In this document: piece after piece, positions 1 to 5,410 of the stretch
Position numbering within the stretch: position 1 is the first letter of the stretch
Layout: each line of letters begins with the position of its first letter
Source of the DNA: Lachnospiraceae bacterium
GTDB lineage: Bacteria > Bacillota > Clostridia > Lachnospirales > Lachnospiraceae
NCBI GenBank assembly: GCA_015057205.1
Contig: SVEW01000143.1
Location: 1 to 5,410, forward strand
Reading direction: 5' to 3'
Length of the DNA stretch: 5,410 bases
Made by a program: the position numbers and the translations under genes
The notes under the pieces: model-generated
What the model saw: the letters and a program-made list of their open reading frames with translations, nothing else
What the model was told of the DNA's origin: nothing
The model's database searches: none

Positions 1-798
1 GGTGGACAACACCACCTCCCTGTCATCCTCATACACCTGCAGATAATTGTACACCAACTCCCCTTCATAGGTTAAGTCATGCTGCCAAAAAGCAAAACTT
101 CCATTACGTCCGAACACACAACACAAAAGAAACGCCGTCAGGCCAACCACTACTTTCCCTTTGTGTTTTCCAATTCCTTCACTAACAAAATATCCCACAG
201 AAAGAGCCATCAAAATTCCTGCAAAAATCAAAAACGTAATAGCTGTTCCCACCGCCGGAATACTGATAAATGTAGGCACAAAGGTACCGATAATACTTCC
301 AATGGTGTTGCACGCATTTAAGTTTCCCACCAGTCTGCCATTTTCTTCCAAGTTATCCACCGTATACTTCACAAGGGATGGGGTAACCGTTCCCAATAAG
401 AAAAGCGGAAACACAAAGACCACCATGCACGCGGCAAAAGCGGCTATCGTCAAAAAATTGGCATTTACCGCAAAAATTACCAATGCCGAAATTCCCAAAA
501 TCACCGGTTTGCCCACCACCGGTATCGCTGCTATCCAAAGGGCCGCGATTAAGATTCTTCTATACAGTGTGTCCGGATTCGGTTTTCTATCCGCATTGCG
601 ACCGCCATACAGATTTCCAAGTGCCATGGCAATCATAATGGTTCCGATAATAATAGTCCACACAATTTGCGAGGAACTAAAATACGGTGCAAGTAATCTA
701 CTGGCTCCTAATTCCACCGCCATCACCGACATTCCGGCAAAAAATTCCGTCAGATACAAAAACACCTTGTTCTGCAAAATTCCCCTACTCTTGCTCAT
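1..798 (-). CDS. Fused MFS/spermidine synthase-type membrane protein, C-terminally cut by window edge
   Basis: The frame is open from an ATG at 798 to base 1, giving 266 residues (MSKSRGILQNKVFLYLTEFF...). The visible part is mostly membrane: hydrophobic stretches lie near residues 12-30, 45-66, 81-112 (perhaps two), 115-137, 160-180, 183-205 and 214-230. The signatures GASRLLAPYF (31-40), WTIIIGTIMIAMALGNLYGGRNADR (from 47) and GTVTPSLVKY (136-145), then GNLNACNTIGSIIGT (158-172), are typical of the membrane half of fused MFS/spermidine synthase proteins. NYLQVYEDDREVVLST (251-266) matches the first beta-hairpin of the spermidine synthase fold, so the aminopropyltransferase-like domain begins just before the cut. 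Family members run to about 500 residues, so roughly half is missing. Whether it makes a polyamine cannot be judged, because the substrate-binding and catalytic acidic residues lie outside. The start is supported by an upstream purine-rich RBS. It is divergent from the cysteine-rich gene at 919. Family placement is fairly sure; the substrate is unknown. Confidence 0.85.
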   Translation of the reverse strand, partial: MSKSRGILQNKVFLYLTEFFAGMSVMAVELGASRLLAPYFSSSQIVWTIIIGTIMIAMALGNLYGGRNADRKPNPDTLYRRILIAALWIAAIPVVGKPVILGISALVIFAVNANFLTIAAFAACMVVFVFPLFLLGTVTPSLVKYTVDNLEENGRLVGNLNACNTIGSIIGTFVPTFISIPAVGTAITFLIFAGILMALSVGYFVSEGIGKHKGKVVVGLTAFLLCCVFGRNGSFAFWQHDLTYEGELVYNYLQVYEDDREVVLST

Positions 799-806
799 TT
801 CGTTAT

Positions 807-816
807 TCTCCCTTCA
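807..816 (-). promoter_or_regulatory. Ribosome binding site of the MFS/spermidine synthase-type gene
   Basis: On the minus strand this reads TGAAGGGAGA, ending 8 nt before the ATG at 798. The purine-rich core and spacing support that start over the internal ATG at codon 23. Confidence 0.7.
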
Positions 817-830
817 AACTTTCTGTCACT

Positions 831-859
831 ATGATAACACATTGACCGATTTTTGTCTT
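831..859 (-). promoter_or_regulatory. Candidate sigma-A-type promoter for the leftward gene
   Basis: On the minus strand, AAGACA (859-854) and TATCAT (836-831) are separated by 17 bp; they match the TTGACA and TATAAT consensus at 4 and 5 of 6 positions. The predicted start near 824 would give a leader of about 26 nt. Assigned by eye only. Confidence 0.45.
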
Positions 860-886
860 TTCTTTTTCTCTAATATCTCTTATAAT
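858..886 (+). promoter_or_regulatory. Candidate sigma-A-type promoter for the cysteine-rich gene
   Basis: A perfect TATAAT lies at 881-886. The hexamer 17 bp upstream (858-863, TTTTCT) matches the -35 consensus only weakly, at 3 of 6. A better TTGACC at 842-847 is 33 bp away, too far to pair with this -10. The predicted start near 892 would give a leader of about 26 nt before the ATG at 919. The weak -35 suggests a low-strength or activator-dependent promoter. It overlaps the leftward promoter. Confidence 0.5.
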
Positions 887-903
887 GAAGAAAAAAATAC
901 ATT

Positions 904-909
904 GGAGGA
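904..909 (+). promoter_or_regulatory. Ribosome binding site of the C_GCAxxG_C_C gene
   Basis: GGAGGA, a near-ideal Shine-Dalgarno sequence, ends 9 nt before the ATG at 919. It favours that start over the second in-frame ATG at codon 7 (937), which has no comparable site. Confidence 0.85.
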
Positions 910-918
910 TTCATACAA

Positions 919-1374
919 ATGAGAACGGATATTGATATGGAAAAGTTACAAGAAGAGGCCGTAGATGTTTTTACCTCCGGTTTTACTTGCTCAGAATCTG
1001 TTATTCATGCCATTCGCAAGGCTTTAGAATTAGATATTCCTGACTGCGCCATTGCCATGAGTAGTGGAATTCCTTGGGGCTTTGGCGGTGCAGGATGTAT
1101 CTGTGGTGCCGTTGCCGGCGGTGCCATGTGCATCGGTTTTGTTTACGGTCGCACCACCCCGGGAGACCCTCGCAACTTACGGTGTTTTGAACTTACCAAC
1201 GAATTACACGATCGCTTCAAAGAAAACTTCGGCGCAGTTTGCTGCCGCATCCTTACCAAAGGGTTTGAGAAGATGTCGCCGGAACGCAAAGCACACTGCA
1301 TTGAAATGGTAAAATTTGCGGTTGTTACCGTTGCGGAGATTTTGATTCGCGAACATAACAAAGATATGGCATAA
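919..1374 (+). CDS. C_GCAxxG_C_C family cysteine-rich protein (putative redox protein)
   Basis: A complete 151-residue gene, the usual size for this family of roughly 140-150 residues. No signal peptide or membrane segment is evident, so it is probably cytoplasmic. Family signatures are visible in order: GFTCSESV with Cys24, a glycine-rich segment WGFGGAGCICGAVAGG (53-68) containing the CGAxxG motif at Cys62, a Cys-Cys pair at 108-109 within AVCCRILTKGF, and Cys127 in HCIEM. These supply the four cysteines expected in the family. In total it has nine cysteines (24, 43, 60, 62, 71, 89, 108, 109, 127). The family is described as putatively redox-active and often found near transporter genes; the biochemical role is not established. 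A metal or cluster-binding or thiol-redox role is inference. It is divergent from a membrane protein gene and ends TAATAA just before a hairpin terminator. Family assignment is secure; function is not. Confidence 0.9.
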   Translation: MRTDIDMEKLQEEAVDVFTSGFTCSESVIHAIRKALELDIPDCAIAMSSGIPWGFGGAGCICGAVAGGAMCIGFVYGRTTPGDPRNLRCFELTNELHDRFKENFGAVCCRILTKGFEKMSPERKAHCIEMVKFAVVTVAEILIREHNKDMA

Positions 1375-1380
1375 TAAAGT

Positions 1381-1412
1381 AGGGCTACTGCATCATTAGC
1401 AATAGCCCTTTT
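1381..1412 (+). terminator. Intrinsic terminator after the cysteine-rich gene, possibly bidirectional
   Basis: AGGGCTA (1381-1387) pairs with TAGCCCT (1403-1409). The stem continues inward as TGC (1389-1391) with GCA (1399-1401) after one C/A mismatch, leaving a 7-nt loop, and is followed by TTTT (1409-1412) then CGTTTATT. It starts 6 nt after the stop of the plus-strand gene. Read leftward, the same stem begins 6 nt after the stop codon of the large minus-strand gene and is followed by the weaker tract ACTTTATT, so it may serve both genes. Confidence 0.8.
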
Positions 1413-1415
1413 CGT

Positions 1416-4400
1416 TTATTCAACCGTAATCTTAACTTTTCTCGTCAAACCATTTTTCGCATATACATAGATGCAGCAGGTTCCCGGATTATTTGCAATT
1501 ACTTTTCCTGTCATTGTTACCGATGCCACAGAAGAATCATCCGATTTGTAACGGAATTTCTTAGTATAGCCAGGCACCAGTTTCTTTTTCTTGTTCACAA
1601 GAACTACTTTTGCACCAATATACCAGGTTTCACCCTCACTTAAGAAACAAATGGTTCTTCGTACAGTTACAAGTGTTGTATTGGTATATTTCTTATTTTT
1701 GGTTCCTACCACGTAACCAATCATACTCTTTCCAAGACGAACACGGTTTCCGTTGATTCGCCTGCAGGCAATGACCCTTACCTTATAAGAAGTCTTATTG
1801 CCAATGGATTTACCTGCAACCTTTTTAATCAGCAACGTATTTCCATTTTTCACCGTTGCTACCGGTTTGGAATAGTCAAACTTGCTTCCTGCCTTTTTTA
1901 CAAAAACTTCATAGGAAGTTGCATCACCAACTTTACCCCATCCAATCTTCAGACGGTTACCTAAGTGGCGAACGGTAAAATCTTCATTCAGTGCTGTTGA
2001 CGTTGGCAGATTCACACGGGTATCCTCACGAAGCGCAATGACATACAAGCCTTCATATCCCGCCGTAAAGGTAAATTGTCCTCCGGAATAGGTAAACGGA
2101 TATTCACGCAAACTTCCGTCCACATCAATTCCATATACCGTATAATCGTCAATCACTTTGCTTCCCGGCAACGTATATGGATACGTAACCTTAGCACCGT
2201 TTACGGATACAACTTCATCATTGCTTGTTAAACGCGGATTTAATATGCTTACAACCTGCATGTTCAAAATCGCATTCATCTGCTCTATGTACAGACTTTC
2301 TCGGGTTCTTTCCCACAATTCTACCGTAAGTCTCTGTCCTGCTGTCTCAGCTACAATACTTCTCGCTTTTTCATATGGAAGTGTTATCTCTCCCCTATAA
2401 AAATCAACTTTCAAGTTCGTAATATATGGGCGAAGTTCCATCATCTTGAAAATCTCTTCCATGGAATATCGGCTCATTACCAACTGACGAACTGCTCCCG
2501 TTGCACGTGATGCATCAATCTTAATGGAATCATAAGCAGTAGATGTTCCCACAATTCGGTTCAGGAATGTATTTGTTAACTCATCTATCTCCGCAATTCC
2601 ATTGCCCATAGCACTAGAAATAGTTGCCGTTCTCTGGTTACTTACCGGAAGCGGATAACCTACAATGGTGTTACCCTTATCCTGATCTTTAATCTGGAAT
2701 ACAGCCGGCCCAATCCAGTCGGTATCTTTGTACTTCGGAGATTTCAACAACATAACTCTGACATGATAACTTCCTACCTCCGTTGGACGGGTGGAAGTAT
2801 ATGCTGCCGCGGATTCACTTATTTTCTTATACTGTACAATAATATCTTTATACCCTTTATCCGTATATCCCGGAGTCAATACAAATCCTGGCTGATTCGG
2901 CACACCGTAAATCCAATCCTGCATGGAAATTGTTGGATTATACTTTTCTTTGTTCTTCTCTTCTTCAGCCTTCTCTTCCTCGGATTTTTCCTCCTCAGAT
3001 TCCGGGGCGTCTGGTTGCTTGAATTCATCACCTAAGTTACGCAGAACAGGTCGAACAGCTCCAGAACGGAATCCTCTTTTCATAATCCAGATTTTATCAA
3101 AATCCCAGCCAACAAAACTGGACTTTTTGGCAAACTGCTTACTGTCTAACGCCGTTTCATCTGTTTGGAAGTTATCTGCGGTATGTCCTGTAGAAAAAAT
3201 ATGTACAGCTTCCGCAGTATAAGTTGACTCGTCCGGTTTCCAATAATAGCATTTACTTTCTGTAAATCCCATATCCGTTGCGTTAATTATTTCATGCTTC
3301 GTTGTAACCTTACCTATGTTATAACAATAGGTAATCTTACCTTTACGAACCAACCCCACAACACCACCCAATGGCGCCTCACCGGTATTATAACTATTCG
3401 ATAATGTTGCGAGGGTACCATCCAAAGTTCCAACCACGCCAAAACCACCGGTTACACCGCCATCGTTGTGACATTTCTCAATGGCTCCACCTTTTACAAC
3501 ACCGCAGATTCCACCAACAAGATATACTCCACTGGACGCAGTAAGTTTATTATCATCACCATTAATTATGCCTTCAACCTGTCCTAAATTTTCGCACATG
3601 GTTACCGTTACGTAATTCTTGCTTAAGTTGCTGGTATAATCTATTTTACCGACAATTCCACCTGCAGTGATTTCTCTATTGGCATCGCCAACAATGCTTC
3701 GTTCATTGGTACATCCTTGAACCATAACCTCCGTTGTTGTAGAACCTTTTTTTTCACACTTACCAACAATACCGCCAGCAATTTCTCCATTGAGGTGATA
3801 ATCCGAATACGCTCCCGCAAGTTTGGTAGGATACTTAGATTTACATGCGGATACGGTAATCGATGTACCATCTGAAATCGTTCCCACAATTCCGCCTACG
3901 GTTATGGATTCTGCAATGTTTCCGTTAAATTCACATTTATCCACAGTAACACTGAATCCCTGTGTGATATCACCAACAATTCCTCCGGCACATACAGATC
4001 CTTTTAACTTAATTATCTTTCCTTCTGTATCATTATAATTACAAGAAACGAAATCTGCACCAGCCGAATTAATCTGGCCTACAATTCCACCCACAATATC
4101 CGATTCAATAACGCCACTAACTTCACAAGAACCAAACGTTGCATGTCCTGCATTTACGATACCAATCATACCACCGGCGCGCTTCTTTGCTTTCAGTGTA
4201 ACATTGTTTTTGCAAGATTCCACTTTCACTTCCGCATTGCCACTAACTTCAGCAACAATTCCGCCTACTACGCTATTTGCCTTCGTACTTTGAATTTCTT
4301 TTTTATTTTCCGTTTTCTTTACAGTTACCGTTCCACCATTAATCTGACCAATAAATCCACCTTTATGTACAGCCTCAGCACTTGCCAATTCTCCATTGCG

Positions 4401-5410
4401 CTCACAGGAATCCAACGTGACATTTGCATCTCCACAAATCCTTCCAATCATACCGCCTTCGGTCTTTGCATAAAGATTCGCTGCATTGGTTTCAAAGTTT
4501 GATAAAGTCACCTTACCACCGCTGACTTCACCAATCACATCCCCTACGTACTCCTTAGCATATAGACTCTTTAAATTATGACTTACCACAAAGCTTGCAT
4601 TGGTTACGGTACCTCCGCTAACTCGGCCTACCAATCCACCTGTAATTTCCGGGCGTACAGTCTCGTCCTTTCCCAATTCCTGCTTGTTGTCAGAATCCGA
4701 AAGCGCTAATGTTCCTTTATTATCACCAACAATTCCACCCAAAACGCCTACACACACTGGTGCATTTGTATTTTCAAAATTGTTAATTGTAACATTTCCG
4801 GTGTTAAGACCAATTGCTCCCCCCACCGTCGATAATGTGCTATTTCCGGTTACAGTTCCAAAAAAATTATTTTGACCATTGCCACTGGCTTTGGTAATGA
4901 TTGTATTCCCCGTTGTCTCTCCAACCATTCCGCCTACGTAGTTCACTCCACTTGCTTCGCCAGTAACAGAACAGCCTATTACCGGATTCGTAAATGTACC
5001 ACTTGCCTTTCCGGCAATACCTCCGGCGTTTCCGTCTTTTACCGTAATCACACAACTACTGGCCATCTTCAAATCAGTACAGCTGCCATTCAAAACACCG
5101 GCAATACCTCCGGCATTTCCGGACTTCACATCAACATTAACACTTCCAATTTCGTGATTGCTGTTACTTCCACCATTCCTTTGCACAAACTCAAACGTAC
5201 TGGTGGTAAATTCACCGGCAACCATACCTGCATTTCCTTTTTCAATTGTAATGTTTCCCTCTCCCCAGGAACCTTCTATACTTCCTATTAACTTACCGGC
5301 TAATAACCCGGCATTCGTATCACCTGTCGCATTATTTGCATCATTCACAGCACCATTTGTAACTTGACAATTCTTAAGAGCCAACGTAGTAGTCGTCAAT
5401 GTATTGGTAC
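1416..5410 (-). CDS. Large GLUG-like repeat surface/secreted protein with Ig-like, Fn3-like and Big_2-like domains, N-terminally cut
   Basis: The frame is open from the right edge to a TAA at 1416-1418. The first start-like codon, a TTG at 5399, is preceded by in-frame open codons (ACC AAT ACA) and has no visible start context, so the true start and any signal peptide lie outside. Residues are numbered from that TTG. Residues 1-700 hold about 21 degenerate repeats with turns such as AGGIAG, VGGIVG and AGGIVG, GLUG-like and probably a beta-solenoid. Residues 710-790 are a transition. Residues 800-818 are an E/K-rich charged linker. Residues 820-905 resemble the Ig-like repeat with the pattern 'P-I-x-x-x-DW-x-YG ... 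PTEVGSYHVRV' of clostridial surface proteins. Residues 915-1125 are an unassigned domain ending VYGIDVDGSLREYPF...FTFTAGYEGLYVIAL, a style common at the C-terminal side of such proteins. Residues 1128-1235 look like Fn3 (LKIGWGKVGDATSYEVFV). Residues 1240-1327 look like Big_2 (SDDSSVASVTMTGKVIA). There is no LPXTG motif, hydrophobic tail or SLH domain here, so attachment is unknown. An adhesin or cell-envelope role is inference. Confidence 0.85.
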   Translation of the reverse strand, partial: TNTLTTTTLALKNCQVTNGAVNDANNATGDTNAGLLAGKLIGSIEGSWGEGNITIEKGNAGMVAGEFTTSTFEFVQRNGGSNSNHEIGSVNVDVKSGNAGGIAGVLNGSCTDLKMASSCVITVKDGNAGGIAGKASGTFTNPVIGCSVTGEASGVNYVGGMVGETTGNTIITKASGNGQNNFFGTVTGNSTLSTVGGAIGLNTGNVTINNFENTNAPVCVGVLGGIVGDNKGTLALSDSDNKQELGKDETVRPEITGGLVGRVSGGTVTNASFVVSHNLKSLYAKEYVGDVIGEVSGGKVTLSNFETNAANLYAKTEGGMIGRICGDANVTLDSCERNGELASAEAVHKGGFIGQINGGTVTVKKTENKKEIQSTKANSVVGGIVAEVSGNAEVKVESCKNNVTLKAKKRAGGMIGIVNAGHATFGSCEVSGVIESDIVGGIVGQINSAGADFVSCNYNDTEGKIIKLKGSVCAGGIVGDITQGFSVTVDKCEFNGNIAESITVGGIVGTISDGTSITVSACKSKYPTKLAGAYSDYHLNGEIAGGIVGKCEKKGSTTTEVMVQGCTNERSIVGDANREITAGGIVGKIDYTSNLSKNYVTVTMCENLGQVEGIINGDDNKLTASSGVYLVGGICGVVKGGAIEKCHNDGGVTGGFGVVGTLDGTLATLSNSYNTGEAPLGGVVGLVRKGKITYCYNIGKVTTKHEIINATDMGFTESKCYYWKPDESTYTAEAVHIFSTGHTADNFQTDETALDSKQFAKKSSFVGWDFDKIWIMKRGFRSGAVRPVLRNLGDEFKQPDAPESEEEKSEEEKAEEEKNKEKYNPTISMQDWIYGVPNQPGFVLTPGYTDKGYKDIIVQYKKISESAAAYTSTRPTEVGSYHVRVMLLKSPKYKDTDWIGPAVFQIKDQDKGNTIVGYPLPVSNQRTATISSAMGNGIAEIDELTNTFLNRIVGTSTAYDSIKIDASRATGAVRQLVMSRYSMEEIFKMMELRPYITNLKVDFYRGEITLPYEKARSIVAETAGQRLTVELWERTRESLYIEQMNAILNMQVVSILNPRLTSNDEVVSVNGAKVTYPYTLPGSKVIDDYTVYGIDVDGSLREYPFTYSGGQFTFTAGYEGLYVIALREDTRVNLPTSTALNEDFTVRHLGNRLKIGWGKVGDATSYEVFVKKAGSKFDYSKPVATVKNGNTLLIKKVAGKSIGNKTSYKVRVIACRRINGNRVRLGKSMIGYVVGTKNKKYTNTTLVTVRRTICFLSEGETWYIGAKVVLVNKKKKLVPGYTKKFRYKSDDSSVASVTMTGKVIANNPGTCCIYVYAKNGLTRKVKITVE
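5011..5034 (-). repeat. Near-identical direct repeat, copy 1
   Basis: A 24-bp segment that differs from the copy at 5098-5121 at a single base; the first 17 bases (ccggcaatacctccggc on the plus strand) are identical. It encodes GNAGGIAG at residues 123-130 of the large protein. Confidence 0.85.
5098..5121 (-). repeat. Near-identical direct repeat, copy 2
   Basis: The partner of 5011-5034, offset by exactly 87 bp, which is 29 codons or one protein repeat. It encodes GNAGGIAG at residues 94-101. A more diverged relative lies at 5215-5237 (residues 55-62, GNAGMVAG). Confidence 0.85.

Larger units (their letters stand above)
3300..5312 (-). repeat. About 21 degenerate GLUG-like protein repeats within the large surface protein
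   Basis: Turn motifs begin at residues 30, 57, 96, 125, 155, 192, 220, 253, 285, 314, 346, 378, 408, 436, 471, 501, 541, 579, 628, 652 and 677 (numbered from the TTG at 5399), a spacing of 24-49 and about 32 on average. Between turns, a strand-like stretch ends in a conserved position that is usually Cys followed by E/N, for example TLDSCERNG, KVESCKNNV, TVDKCEFNG and TVTMCENLG. The first six repeats mostly lack this cysteine and use the GNAGGIAG version of the turn; the last two (SNSYNTGE, TYCYNIGKV) are closest to canonical GLUG repeats. On the plus strand the turns appear as recurring ACAATTCCxCC-like words. Right-handed beta-helix folding is the likely structure. Confidence 0.8.

Noticed and set aside
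842..847. TTGACC as the -35 of the rightward promoter
   Set aside because: It is 33 bp from the TATAAT at 881 and 23 bp from the TAATAT at 871, both outside the workable spacing for a sigma-A promoter.
161..922. Long plus-strand open frame of 253 codons
   Set aside because: It is antisense to the MFS/spermidine synthase-type gene over most of its length. The minus-strand frame has clear family motifs and an RBS, whereas this one shows no recognisable family, and its end runs into the RBS and start of the next gene.
2946..3002. E/K-rich stretch as a coiled coil or separate gene boundary
   Set aside because: The SEEEK/AEEEK run is only about 19 residues and the frame continues through it, so it is best read as a charged linker between domains.
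4872..5291. Plus-strand open frame of 139 codons, and similar ones at 4143-4502 and 4600-4875
   Set aside because: All lie antisense to the repeat region. Their Asn/Thr/Pro-rich translations reflect the repeated Gly/Thr/Val codons on the other strand, and none has a convincing RBS.
3300..5312. CRISPR array or non-coding tandem repeat
   Set aside because: The recurring words are degenerate, irregularly spaced by multiples of three, and fully explained by protein repeats in a single open frame.
5397..5399. TTG as the start codon of the large protein
   Set aside because: The frame continues open to the window edge, the sequence already starts inside a repeat, and there is no signal peptide after it. 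It is an internal Leu codon of a truncated gene.

Overview
The window looks like chromosomal DNA of a low-to-moderate GC Gram-positive anaerobe, most likely in Clostridia (Lachnospiraceae-like). The clues are strong GGAGG-type ribosome binding sites, a C_GCAxxG_C_C family protein, and a very large secreted-type protein that combines GLUG-like repeats with Ig-like, Fn3-like and Big_2-like domains. The assignment is an inference from protein style; no marker gene is present.

There are three genes. On the minus strand, 1-798 is the N-terminal 266 residues of a membrane protein of the fused MFS/spermidine synthase type; its C-terminal catalytic part lies beyond the left edge. It is transcribed divergently from a complete 151-residue cysteine-rich C_GCAxxG_C_C protein at 919-1374 (+). 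The 120 bp between them carry an RBS and a plausible promoter for each direction. A hairpin at 1381-1409, inside a 41 bp convergent gap, probably ends transcription of the cysteine-rich gene and may also serve the gene coming from the right.

The rest of the window, 1416-5410 (-), is one open frame of at least 1330 codons. It encodes a repeat-rich surface or secreted protein whose N terminus (signal peptide and true start) lies beyond the right edge. About 21 degenerate 24-49-residue repeats, each centred on a GGIVG-like turn, probably form a long beta-solenoid. They are followed by a charged E/K linker, an Ig-like domain, an unassigned mixed domain, an Fn3-like domain and a terminal Big_2-like domain. 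There is no sortase signal at the C terminus.

The three genes show no obvious common pathway. The first two share a control region and could be co-regulated. The large gene is convergent to them and looks independent. I found no RNA gene, mobile element, CRISPR array or defence system. The most unusual content is the repeat region of the large protein: its regular single cysteine per repeat, and its near-identical in-frame DNA repeats that could allow length variation.
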